A stretch of DNA of 40,700 bases from Actinomycetota bacterium (GTDB lineage Bacteria > Actinomycetota > CADDZG01 > WHSQ01), in the NCBI GenBank assembly GCA_009380005.1, contig WHSQ01000026.1, positions 1-40,700 of the forward strand, in the 5' to 3' direction. Position 1 is the first letter of the stretch, and the number at the start of each line of letters is the position of its first letter. Positions 23,597 to 31,262 of the stretch are shown piece by piece. The notes under the pieces are model-generated. The model searched no databases, was not told the origin of the DNA, and saw only the letters and a list, made by a program, of their open reading frames with translations. Position numbers and translations under genes: made by a program.

Positions 23597-25528
23597 TCAC
23601 TCGAGACGTTGCTTCACGAACCTGAGGAGCCCCCCGACGAGGAGGATGTCGCGCTCCCGCGGCGACAGGTCCATGCGCAGCTCGAGGTCGTTCCCGGGGC
23701 ATCGCGCCACGAGCCTCGTCGCTCCCGCCCCGACCGCGTCTCGAACCCCTTCGATGCTCCACTCGTCACCCTCGCGGGCCGAGGCGTAGTCGTCCTCACG
23801 CTCGAACGTGAGCGGAAGGAGGCCCTGCGCGATGAGGTTGGCGCGGTGGATCCGAGCCCAGCTCTTCGCAACGACTGCCCGGACCCCTAGATGGAGCGGA
23901 GACAGCGCGGCCTGCTCGCGCGACGAACCCTGCCCGTAGTTGTGGCCCCCGACGATGAAGCCTCCGCCCCAGGCCAGCGCTCGGTCATGGAAGCCGGGGT
24001 CGAAGCGCCGGAACATGTGCCGGGCGCACTCGGGGATGTTGCCCCACAGGCACATCCCCAGCACTCCGTCCGGAGCCATGTCGCCGGTCGAGACGTCGTC
24101 TCCCACGACGATCAGGACGCGCCCCTCGAGCTCGGCGGGGACGGGTCTGGTCTCGGGAGGGGGGACGACGTTCGGTCCCCGCACCACCTCGACGCGGCGC
24201 GAGTCGTCCGGGGAGGGCCGCACGACCTGGAGGTCGTCGATCTCGGGGTTCGGAGCCGACGGCGAGAACGCCGGGGGACCCCCGAGGTAACGAGGGTCCG
24301 TGATCTCGCCGGCAAGCGCGGTCGCCGCGGCGGTGGCCGGCGAGCAGAGATAGACCTCGTCGCCCGGCGTCCCGCTCCGACCGGGGAAGTTGCGATTGAA
24401 GGTCCTGACCGAAGCCCGCCCCACCGGAGGCGCCTGTCCCGCCCCGATGCAGGGCCCACACACCGGCTCTAGCATGCGCGCCCCTGCCGCCACCAGGTCA
24501 TGGTACACGCCGCTTCGGGCGATCGAGTCGAGGACCTGACGCGACCCGGGGGTGACGGTCATCTGCACATCAGGATGCACGCCCCGTCCGCGCAGGACCG
24601 CGCCCACGATGCCGAGATCCTCGTAGGCAGAATTGACCGACGAACCCACGCACACCTGAACGACCGGGGTTCCCGTCACCTCGGTCACGGGGACCACGTT
24701 CCCCGGCGAGTGCGGCACCGCGATCAGCGGCTCGAGGGCGGGAAGGTCGACGACCTCCTGCTCGGCGTAGGAACAGCCCTCGTCGGCCTCGATGGGCGAG
24801 AAGTCCTCCGATCGTCCCTGCATCTCGAGCCAGCTCCGCACCCGCTCGTCGCTCGGGAACAACGCGGTCGTGGCGCCGGTCTCGACGATCATGTTGCAGA
24901 TGGTCGCCCGTTCCATGACCGAGAGCGCGGCGGCCCCCTCACCGTAGAACTCGAATACCCGGCCGAGCCCGCCGCGCACGCCTCGCCGTCTCAGAAGCTC
25001 GAGGATGACGTCCTTGGCCTGCACCCAGGGGGCCAGCGCGCCGCGCAGCCCGACGCCGACGACCTGCGGCGGGTCCAGCACGAAGCCCTCACCGGCCATG
25101 GCCACCGCCACCTCGAGCCCGCCCGCCCCGATCGCCAGCATCCCCAGCGCCCCGCCCATGGTCGTGTGCGAGTCGGCCCCGACCAGGACGGCTCCCGGCC
25201 TGCCGAAGCGTTCCAGGTGCACGTAATGAGAGATGCCGTTTCCCGGACGTGAATAGTGACATCCGTAACGAGCCGCGAACGACTGGAGATAGAGATGGTC
25301 CTCCATGTTCCTCGAATCGACCGCGATGACGTTGTGGTCCACGTAGATGACGGCCAGGGGGACGGCGACGCGGTCGAGGCCGAGCTCTTCGAACTGGAGG
25401 CACGTCATCGTCCCCGTTGCATCCTCGATGAGCACCTGATCCACGCTCAGCGACGGCTCCTCACGTCGAAAAAGGTGATCGTCGAAGATCTTCTGGGTCA
25501 GATTGCGCGGCTGAGGCACGGAGATCAC
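23597..25528 (-). CDS. Aconitase-family hydratase
   Basis: Iron-sulfur dehydratase/hydratase of 643 residues, of the shorter single-chain aconitase type found in Thermus, Clostridium and deltaproteobacteria. The large domain holds GADSHTTMGGALGMLAIGAGG, the cluster ligands in VQVCVGSSVNSAYEDL and EPVCGPCIGAGQAPP, and RTFNRNFPGRSGTPGDEVYL. The swivel domain follows from about residue 470 with GDDVSTGDMAPDG and the substrate-binding YGQGSSREQAAL near 545. The usual reaction is citrate to isocitrate, but relatives isomerise or hydrate homoaconitate, isopropylmalate, methyl- or dimethylmaleate. GTG 25528 lies five bases after a TATAGT box with no Shine-Dalgarno, suggesting a leaderless message. 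It heads the operon with CoA-transferase C and the lyase, so a dedicated catabolic role is as likely as a TCA-cycle role. Confidence 0.88.
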   Translation of the reverse strand: MISVPQPRNLTQKIFDDHLFRREEPSLSVDQVLIEDATGTMTCLQFEELGLDRVAVPLAVIYVDHNVIAVDSRNMEDHLYLQSFAARYGCHYSRPGNGISHYVHLERFGRPGAVLVGADSHTTMGGALGMLAIGAGGLEVAVAMAGEGFVLDPPQVVGVGLRGALAPWVQAKDVILELLRRRGVRGGLGRVFEFYGEGAAALSVMERATICNMIVETGATTALFPSDERVRSWLEMQGRSEDFSPIEADEGCSYAEQEVVDLPALEPLIAVPHSPGNVVPVTEVTGTPVVQVCVGSSVNSAYEDLGIVGAVLRGRGVHPDVQMTVTPGSRQVLDSIARSGVYHDLVAAGARMLEPVCGPCIGAGQAPPVGRASVRTFNRNFPGRSGTPGDEVYLCSPATAAATALAGEITDPRYLGGPPAFSPSAPNPEIDDLQVVRPSPDDSRRVEVVRGPNVVPPPETRPVPAELEGRVLIVVGDDVSTGDMAPDGVLGMCLWGNIPECARHMFRRFDPGFHDRALAWGGGFIVGGHNYGQGSSREQAALSPLHLGVRAVVAKSWARIHRANLIAQGLLPLTFEREDDYASAREGDEWSIEGVRDAVGAGATRLVARCPGNDLELRMDLSPRERDILLVGGLLRFVKQRLE

Positions 25529-25533
25529 GCGTC

Positions 25534-25539
25534 ACTATA
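25534..25539 (-). promoter_or_regulatory. TATAGT -10 box of the aconitase operon (leaderless start)
   Basis: On the minus strand TATAGT is followed by five bases (GACGC) and then the GTG start codon. Transcription would begin at or next to the G of GTG. No -35 of good quality is seen at 16-18 bases, as in many actinomycete promoters. Confidence 0.45.
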
Positions 25540-26020
25540 GTAGGAAGGTGGTACCGAAAGACGACGACGCGAGCCTTGCCGGCTCCGCGCGCCGACTCGC
25601 GCTGGGCTCGGCGTTGACCAGGATAGCGGCACAGGCTCTCGGCTCGCGGATCCCAACGACGAGCAACGGGATGGGTCTGCTCCGTGCACCGGCCCTCCTG
25701 CAAGTCGATCCTGAACCACTCGAGCGAGCCCACCGCGTCCGCTTCAGGCAGCCATATCCGGGAGTCTCCAAGGCGTGCAGGAGGTCCACGGCAACCATCG
25801 CCTCGTCCTCGCGTGCAGCGCGCTCGACGTCACGGGAGCCGCACTCGGGGTGGTCTTCACGGTGTTGATCGAGGGACGCGCGCCACACGTCACCGTTGCA
25901 CCCCCGGAGACTCCGATACCCGAGGCCTGGCACCCGGTTCGCGTCTCGGGGAATGACGGCTAGCAGACCGGCAACATCCAACTGGACAGCTGACGACAAC
26001 CCCCGACATCATGTTGCGAT
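25540..26020. other. Scar region with no recognisable gene
   Basis: Some 480 bases between the aconitase promoter and the IS110 fragment. Short open frames exist on both strands (for example 25775-25963 on plus, reading LVLACSALDVTGAALGVVF), but none has a supporting ribosome-binding site or a family I recognise. It borders mobile-element debris and may be a decayed gene. Confidence 0.4.
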
Positions 26021-26165
26021 GGCGACCAAGAAAACTTCGTCCCCGAGCACCATGGCTTCATGATCAGCCACATCCTGTCTCACATCGACTACATCGATGA
26101 GACTATCGAACAGCTCTCGGCGCGCATCGAAGAGGTGGTCGTCCCTTTCTCCCGAAAGGTGGAGC
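26021..26165 (+). pseudogene. IS110-family transposase, internal fragment
   Basis: An open frame reads DQENFVPEHHGFMISHILSH then IDYIDETIEQLSARIEEVVV and PFSRKVELL, the helical linker that precedes the IPGVG motif in IS110 transposases. Both the N-terminal DEDD domain and the C-terminal Transposase_20 domain are missing, and the match stops at about 26165. It is not the missing half of the remnant at 4.8 kb in any simple sense, because it points the other way and is 21 kb away. The next 200 bases, up to the integrase fragment, match nothing I know. Confidence 0.65.
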
Positions 26166-26361
26166 TGCTCGAGCGGCCAGACAACCACTGCGTCCAGGAG
26201 CCTGCGCACATCCTGCTGATCAAGGCCCTCGACCAGCAGCCGCGGCAATGCCGGCAAATCCGAACTCGGAGCTCGTACCCCGAAGACCAATCCCACCGAC
26301 TCCGCGCCGAGACGGCCACGAAGGCGAGCACTTGCGCCGACGCGCGATCCAGCCACCCCCC

Positions 26362-27186
26362 GACGAGCTGAACGTCTTCTACGGGACGCTGCTCCGAGAG
26401 GGCCGGCGAGACGGCAAGGGCGGGCTGAGCCCCAAAACCGTTCACAACATCCACGTGATGCTCCACAAAGCCCTACACGACGCTGTCCGGTGGAACTACC
26501 TCCCGCGGAACGTTGCCGAGTTCGCCGACCCCCCGCGACAGACAGCGGGCAAGGCGATGAGTACCTGGACGCCGGAGGAGCTCAGGACCTTCCTGCAATT
26601 CGTCGAGGACAACCCGCTCTATGCGGCATGGGTACTGGCGGCGAACACTGGGATGCGACGCGGCGAGGTCTTGGGACTGCGGTGGCAAGACATCGACTTC
26701 GATCGGCGGCGCCTGGCCATCCGTCATACGATCATCTCGATCGACTATCGCGTCGAGATCTCCGAGCCGAAGACGGCGCGCGGACGCCGGTCGGTGGCGC
26801 TCGACGGCGGAACGGTCGCTGCGTTGAGGGCGCACAGGGCGGCACAGAATCAGGAGAAGTTGATGCTCGGGGAGGCATACCGAGACGCAGGGCTCGTCTT
26901 CTGCCGCGCCGATGGAACGCCGGTTCATCCCGACCGCTTCACTCAGATGTTCGACAAGCACGTCAAGGAGTGCGATCTGCCCCGGATCCGGCTACACGAC
27001 CTGCGCCACACGCACGCGACGCTCGCCCTAGCCGCCGGCATCCATTCGAAGGTCGTCAGTGAACGACTTGGTCACTCGACCGTCGCATTCACGATGGACG
27101 TCTACAGCCATGCGATTCCCTCGATGGAGGCAGAGGCCGCCGAAACGATCGCGAAGTTGGTTCGGGGGGATCGTTCTGGCGCCTGA
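26362..27186 (+). pseudogene. Tyrosine recombinase (phage-type integrase), 5'-truncated
   Basis: C-terminal 274 residues of a site-specific recombinase. The core-binding SAM-like domain enters in the middle (LNVFYGTLLREGRRDGKG, then LSPKTVHNIHVMLHKALHDA) and the catalytic domain is complete: Arg in NTGMRRGEVLGLRW, Lys in SEPKTARGRRSVAL, HDLRHTHATL, the His of ERLGHSTVAF and the nucleophile Tyr in TMDVYSHAIP. The N-terminal arm-binding domain and about the first 110 residues are missing, and the upstream frame runs into unrelated sequence next to an IS110 fragment. Residues needed for catalysis are all there, but without arm binding it should not support normal integration. It may be the former integrase of the island bounded by the tRNA repeats, displaced by rearrangement. 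Confidence 0.8.
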
Positions 27187-27466
27187 TCGGAAGCTCTTAT
27201 TCACGAAGCACGCTAGACAGCGGATGCTCGACTGGGACGTCTCGGTGGTTGCGCTCCGACGGGTGATCGACAACGGCGAGGTCATCGAGGACTATCCAGA
27301 CGATGAGCCCTACCCCAGCCGGCTGATACTCGGCTGGGACGAGCGGCGGCCTCTGCATGTGGTCGCGGCCGACCAGACTGAAACCGAGGAAACGATCGTT
27401 GTCACGGTCTATGAACCCAACCGGTCGCAGTGGGAGAATGATTTCCGGACAAGGAGCGACAGATGA
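27176..27466 (+). CDS. DUF4258 protein, putative toxin of a TA pair
   Basis: A small protein of about 96 residues with the DUF4258 pattern: LLFTKHARQRMLDWDVS at the start, VIEDYPDDEPYPSRLIL in the middle, and LHVVAADQTETEETIVVTVYEP at the end. DUF4258 proteins are often encoded just before YgiT-type zinc-finger antitoxins, as here (4-base overlap), and are thought to be RelE/MqsR-like RNases; I infer that role. No ATG, GTG or TTG precedes the conserved part. CTG 27176, seven bases after a run of G (GGGGGG) and overlapping the integrase stop, is the best start; otherwise the gene is truncated at its 5' end. Confidence 0.7.
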   Translation: MAPDRKLLFTKHARQRMLDWDVSVVALRRVIDNGEVIEDYPDDEPYPSRLILGWDERRPLHVVAADQTETEETIVVTVYEPNRSQWENDFRTRSDR

Positions 27467-27687
27467 AGTGCGTGATCTGTAAAACCGGCGAGACCAAGCC
27501 AGGCAAGGCCACGGTCACCCTGAACCGAAACGGGTCGACCGTCGTCTTCAAGGACGTCCCGGCCGAGATCTGCACGACCTGCGGTGAGGACTACACCGAC
27601 GAGGAAGTCACGGAAAGACTCCTAGAGCTCAGCCGAGAGACGGCTGAGACCGGGGTGGAGGTGGCTGTCCATCACTACGTGGCCTGA
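27463..27687 (+). CDS. YgiT-type zinc-finger protein, MqsA-family antitoxin
   Basis: A 74-residue protein with two CxxC pairs, CVIC at residues 3-6 and CTTC near 39-42, forming the zinc-binding MqsA N-terminal fold (MKCVICKTGETKPGKATVTL, then VPAEICTTCGEDY). It ends after the helix (VTERLLELSRETAETG) and lacks the C-terminal helix-turn-helix of E. coli MqsA, so DNA binding is not expected from this chain alone. ATG 27463 overlaps the stop of the DUF4258 gene, typical of toxin-antitoxin pairs. It likely binds and neutralises that protein. Confidence 0.82.
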   Translation: MKCVICKTGETKPGKATVTLNRNGSTVVFKDVPAEICTTCGEDYTDEEVTERLLELSRETAETGVEVAVHHYVA

Positions 27688-27691
27688 CCCT

Positions 27692-27946
27692 ATGAAGCTG
27701 CATGTCGGAGTGTTCCACGACAAGGTAACGGGCCAGTGGGGTTACGAGGTCCCGTCCATGTCCATCATCGGGACCGGCTGCAACAGCCGCGAGGAAGCGG
27801 AGAGGTTGGTTCTGGATGCCATCGAGTTCACCTTGTCAGAGGACCAGGAGCCCTCGGAAGGCTCAACATCCGCGTCGTTGTCGCCGACGATCAGGCGCTC
27901 GTGCGGGCGGGCTTCCGAAAACTGCTCGAGTCGGAGCCGGACATAA
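27692..27946 (+). CDS. HicB-like small protein
   Basis: An 84-residue product whose first 60 residues look like the partial RNase H fold of HicB antitoxins: LHVGVFHDKVTGQWGYEVPS, then GTGCNSREEAERLVLDAIEFTL. It follows the zinc-finger gene by four bases, so it probably belongs to the same operon. The last 22 residues (LSPTIRRSCGRASENC and beyond) are coded by the beginning of the response regulator gene in another phase and look accidental, which suggests that the original 3' end was lost and the frame now runs into its neighbour until a chance stop. No HicA toxin is adjacent. Confidence 0.6.
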   Translation: MKLHVGVFHDKVTGQWGYEVPSMSIIGTGCNSREEAERLVLDAIEFTLSEDQEPSEGSTSASLSPTIRRSCGRASENCSSRSRT

Positions 27947-28536
27947 GGGTGGTGGGCGAAGCAGCAGACGGAGTCGAGGCGGTGGAAAGGACGCGAAGCC
28001 TGAATCCTGATGTAGTCCTTATGGACATACGGATGCCGACGCTCGACGGCATCGAAGCCACACGGCTCATAGTGGCCGCAGCAAAGACGACTCGCGTCGT
28101 GATGCTCACGACGTTCGATATGGACGAGTACGTGTTCGAGGCGCTCAGGGCGGGCGCCAGCGGCTTCCTGCTCAAGGCGTCGCCGCCCGAGTCGCTGATA
28201 GAAGCAGTGCACATCGTGGCGGAGGGTGATGCCGTGCTGGCCCCGTCGATCACACGGAGACTCATCCAGGAATTCGCACGGAGACCCACTCCGGACTCCC
28301 CGCCGTCGGGCGAACTCACCAAGCTCACACCTCGTGAGCTCGATGTGCTCCGACTGCTCGGGCGGGGACTGTCCAACTCCGAGATCGCGGCGGAGCTCTT
28401 CGTCGGCGAGGCAACGGTAAAGACACACGTCGGAAACGCCCTGATGAAGTTGGGTCTCAGGGATCGGGCGCAGGCGATCGTCTTCGCGTATGAATCGGGG
28501 CTGGTCCAGTCGGAGCGGCGAGATTCCGAAAGCTAG
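27868..28536 (+). CDS. NarL/LuxR-type response regulator 1, orphan, with non-canonical start
   Basis: Receiver domain (about 1-120) with the acidic pair in VVADDQALVRAGF, phospho-acceptor Asp53 in VVLMDIRMPTLDG, the Thr of MLTTFD and the Lys of GFLLKASPP, followed by a GerE helix-turn-helix (about 150-215) with LTPRELDVLRLLGRGLSNSE and GEATVKTHVGNALMKLGL. Paralogs start MIRV or MIKV; here the codon before Ile is AAC. The first conserved codon, ATC 27868, lies six bases after a good Shine-Dalgarno, GGAAGG, so an AUC start is conceivable; otherwise the gene lost its start when it was joined to the HicB-like gene, which overlaps it by 79 bases. No kinase accompanies it. It converges on response regulator 2. 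Confidence 0.75.
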   Translation: MRVVVADDQALVRAGFRKLLESEPDIRVVGEAADGVEAVERTRSLNPDVVLMDIRMPTLDGIEATRLIVAAAKTTRVVMLTTFDMDEYVFEALRAGASGFLLKASPPESLIEAVHIVAEGDAVLAPSITRRLIQEFARRPTPDSPPSGELTKLTPRELDVLRLLGRGLSNSEIAAELFVGEATVKTHVGNALMKLGLRDRAQAIVFAYESGLVQSERRDSES

Positions 28537-28578
28537 ATCCAGGACATGAGTGAGTCGCCGACCTGACGCAGTCGAGTG

Positions 28579-29250
28579 TCATCGAGTCGGGCCGGACGAC
28601 CCAGGCTCGACAAGACCGGACTCATAGGCGAGCACAACCGCCTGAACCCGATCCCGAAGACCGAGCTTCGAGAGGATCCGCGCCACATGGGTCTTTACCG
28701 TTGCTTCGCTGAGATAGAGCTCATCGGCTATCTCGGAGTTCGACAACCCCCGCGCCACCCATCGCAGAACCTCCCCTTCACGGTCGGTCAGAGCCTCTAG
28801 CTCGTCAGGCCGGTGGTCACCAGGGAGTGGTCTGCTCACGAACCGTTCCACGAGACGGCGCGTGATCGATGGGGACAGGAGAGAGTCCCCCTCGCTGACC
28901 ATCCTGACGGCGGCAACGAGTTGCTCTCGTGGAGTGTCCTTGAGGAGGAAGCCGCTCGCACCGAGCCTCATCGATTCGTACACGTATTCGTCGAGATCGA
29001 ACGTGGTTAGCATCAAGATGCGCGGTGCCGGGGTTGTCGCCATCAAGTGCCTGGCCGCTTCTATCCCATCCATCCGCGGCATCCGAACGTCGAGGAGCAA
29101 TACATCTGGATGAAGCTGTCGCGCCAGCTTGACGGCCTCCGCTCCGTCCGCCGCTTCCCCTAGAACCTCGATGTCGTCGTTTGATTCGAGAATCGCGCGA
29201 AAACCGGCGCGCACGAGGGCTTGATCGTCCGCAATAAGAACCTTGATCAT
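28579..29250 (-). CDS. NarL/LuxR-type response regulator 2
   Basis: Full-length 223-residue regulator. Receiver: VLIADDQALVRAGFRAIL, Asp54 in VLLLDVRMPRMDG, LTTFDLDEYVYE, Lys in GFLLKDTPREQL. GerE domain: LTDREGEVLRWVARGLSNSE and SEATVKTHVARILSKLGLRD. The ATG at 29250 overlaps the stop of histidine kinase 1 (ATGA), so the two are made together and kinase 1 is its phosphodonor. It is about as similar to response regulator 1 as to regulator 3. Targets are unknown; the divergent small membrane protein at 30580 and the membrane proteins at 31-32.6 kb are candidates. Confidence 0.93.
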   Translation of the reverse strand: MIKVLIADDQALVRAGFRAILESNDDIEVLGEAADGAEAVKLARQLHPDVLLLDVRMPRMDGIEAARHLMATTPAPRILMLTTFDLDEYVYESMRLGASGFLLKDTPREQLVAAVRMVSEGDSLLSPSITRRLVERFVSRPLPGDHRPDELEALTDREGEVLRWVARGLSNSEIADELYLSEATVKTHVARILSKLGLRDRVQAVVLAYESGLVEPGSSGPTR

Positions 29251-30410
29251 GGCTCATCACCGAGAGGCAGCCTCGCCCGCACGACAAACCCACCTGAGTC
29301 ACGCGGGCCGGCGTGCAGCTCGCCGCCGCAAAGAGCAACCCGTTCTCGCATGCCAACGAGGCCTTGGCCGTGGCCGCGGTGGGAGACACCTCCTCCACCC
29401 CCAACGTCGGTCACCTCAACCAACAGAGCTGTCGGTTCGAAGCAGAGCCGGACCGTCGTCGCGACGGGCCCCGCATGCTTGAGGGTGTTCGTGAGAGCCT
29501 CTTGCACGATGCGGTACGTGCTGAGGTCCGCCGCCGGCGGTAGGGGGCGCGGGCGTCCCTCCATCTTCAGGTCGATCTCCAGTCCCAACTTGGTCATCTC
29601 GTTGATCAGGTCTGGGATGCGCTCGAGGCTAGGTTGTGGCTCGAGGTCCTCGGATTTGTCGGCGTCAGACTTCAGCACCCCGAGCGCGTGTCGCAATTCA
29701 CTCAAAGCCACCCGACCCGTCCCTTGAATCGACCGCAGCGACCGCCTCGCCTCGCTCGGATCGCTCTGGAGCAGGGCATCCCCCGCTTCCGCTTGAACCA
29801 CCATGACGCTGACACTGTGGGCCACGACATCGTGTACCTCTCGTGCGATACGAGCTCGTTCCTCCGCCGCAGCGAGGGCCGCACGAGAGCTCGATTCGCT
29901 CTCCAGTTGGCGGTTCTTCTCTTCGAGAGCCGCCGCTTCGATTCGGCGTTCCCGTACCGCCTTCCCTGCGAGCCAGGGAACCAGCATGAGCAGGACCTGA
30001 GCCGGCCCGACCGCATCCGAACCAGCAGGCTGAACCTCAGCGAAACCCACGACCGGAACGGCCTGCAACACCAGACCTGCGATCGCCCGCCACCCATGGG
30101 CGTGTGCGGCCACCGAGTACCCACTGAAGACCCAGGCGACGAGCAAACCCGGGAGGTTGACGTGCTCCACAGAGAGCACCGTCAAGGCGTTGCCGCCCAC
30201 CACAGCTGCGTGCACGACCAGAGGTGCTCGCCGTCGCCAGGCGAGAGGCAGTGTGCCGACAGCTCCGCCCAGCATCGCCAGCGTCATCTCGGAAGGGGCG
30301 ATGTCGGTGGGGAGGATGTTCACCGTGGTCAAGACGAACAGGGATGCGGCGAGAAGGGGATCCAGCCAGCTCTCTCTTCGCTCGCTTACCTTGCTCCATC
30401 GCGCTTTCAC
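29247..30410 (-). CDS. Histidine kinase 1 (HisKA_3, NarX/DesK type)
   Basis: Membrane sensor kinase of 387 residues. The first 150 residues hold four or five hydrophobic segments without an extracellular sensor domain, then a coiled linker (ERRIEAAALEEKNRQLESES). The dimerisation helix carries the phospho-acceptor His193 in RIAREVHDVVAHSVSVMV, and the HATPase_c domain has the N-box IVQEALTNTLKHAG, a Gly-rich GGGGVSHRGHGQGLVGMRERV and the final GGFVVRARLPLG. GTG 30410 is the only start upstream of the first membrane segment. Kinases of this form usually sense membrane or cell-envelope state through the membrane segments. The 169 bases upstream form a divergent promoter region with the gene at 30580. 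Confidence 0.92.
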   Translation of the reverse strand: MKARWSKVSERRESWLDPLLAASLFVLTTVNILPTDIAPSEMTLAMLGGAVGTLPLAWRRRAPLVVHAAVVGGNALTVLSVEHVNLPGLLVAWVFSGYSVAAHAHGWRAIAGLVLQAVPVVGFAEVQPAGSDAVGPAQVLLMLVPWLAGKAVRERRIEAAALEEKNRQLESESSSRAALAAAEERARIAREVHDVVAHSVSVMVVQAEAGDALLQSDPSEARRSLRSIQGTGRVALSELRHALGVLKSDADKSEDLEPQPSLERIPDLINEMTKLGLEIDLKMEGRPRPLPPAADLSTYRIVQEALTNTLKHAGPVATTVRLCFEPTALLVEVTDVGGGGGVSHRGHGQGLVGMRERVALCGGELHAGPRDSGGFVVRARLPLGDEP

Positions 30411-30579
30411 CGGGACAACTTAGTCCCCTCCCCTGGCCTGGAGCATCGCTCTCACGGAGTACATGTCGAGAGCAAGGTCAACCCACAGAGGTATGCGAAA
30501 CAGCCCGCGGGCGGATGACGTTAGGAAGCCACAGCCTCAGGCTTTGCACCGACATGAATGCCGAGACAGGAGGAGATCG

Positions 30580-30933
30580 ATGGAGCAAATGAGCACGTGG
30601 CAGAAGCTTCTGTTGGGGGCATCCATAGCCCTCATCGGCCTTGAAGTGATCAGCGCCTTCATCCTTGAGGCTCCGTTTGCGGCGGTGGGCTACGCGATCC
30701 TACTTTCAGCGGGGGTTGTGTGGATGATCAGGAGCGACTCGCGGGGGCCTGCCGTCTATCTCGGCGTGCTGCTCCTCATCGAGTTGCTACTGGTGCCGTC
30801 GTTCGCGAGCCAGCCGGCCTCCGAGACCGGCGGCTGGGCGCTGCTGGCGCCTGTTCTCGGCGCCTGCATTGTCGGTGTCGCCGGCGCGGTTGGCTCCTTG
30901 CGAACGGGAGTTGAGCCTCAGCGGATTCGATAA
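30580..30933 (+). CDS. Small four-helix membrane protein, unknown function
   Basis: A 117-residue protein made almost entirely of four hydrophobic helices (about 9-30, 33-50, 59-76 and 88-107) joined by short loops. No family is recognised. It has a very good start: ATG 30580 with AGGAGG six to ten bases upstream, so translation should be efficient. It is divergent from histidine kinase 1 and response regulator 2, an arrangement common for the target or sensory partner of a DesK-like system; this link is inference. A perfect hairpin follows 17 bases after the stop. Confidence 0.75.
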   Translation: MEQMSTWQKLLLGASIALIGLEVISAFILEAPFAAVGYAILLSAGVVWMIRSDSRGPAVYLGVLLLIELLLVPSFASQPASETGGWALLAPVLGACIVGVAGAVGSLRTGVEPQRIR

Positions 30934-30950
30934 GCAGCAACACATCGAGC

Positions 30951-30979
30951 GGAGAGGTCGTCTCGCCGACGACCTCTCC
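30951..30979 (+). terminator. Perfect 12-bp hairpin after the small membrane protein gene
   Basis: GGAGAGGTCGTC, loop TCGCC, then GACGACCTCTCC: a perfect 12-base stem. No T-run follows (GGACGCGTCCCC), so it would be an L-shaped, T-less terminator of the kind described for high-GC actinomycetes, or an mRNA 3' stabiliser. Confidence 0.6.
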
Positions 30980-31262
30980 GGACGCGTCCCCAGTCCTCTG
31001 TGTCCTTCTTGTAGGTGTGTCCACTCACCTCCTCCCCCTTCGAACAAGTAAGCGGGGCGGCTTCCAACATCAAGCGGACCGGAAGCGTCTGGGGCTCAAG
31101 CAACGCGCCGAGCTCATCGTGCCCACGGGGATCTGGGAACCTCAAAGCCGCCGCTGATGACAAGTCGCCGCCGCGAAAGCCCAAGTCGGCCCTGCACAGA
31201 TGTAGAGAGTGCCTTGCCGGGGGCACCAACAGATGGGCAACTGATGTTCGCGGCATCCAACA
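30980..31262. other. Convergent intergenic region, no gene seen
   Basis: About 280 bases between the hairpin and the stop of the membrane gene at 31263. The phrase CCAACATCA-GCGG occurs twice with one base of variation (near 31065 and 31258), the second inside the 3' end of the neighbouring gene. No coding potential with a ribosome-binding site was found. Confidence 0.4.

Noticed and set aside
26060-26371. Open frame as an independent small protein
   Set aside because: Its first 34 codons are the IS110 linker and the rest is unrelated; there is no start signal and the frame crosses a rearrangement point.
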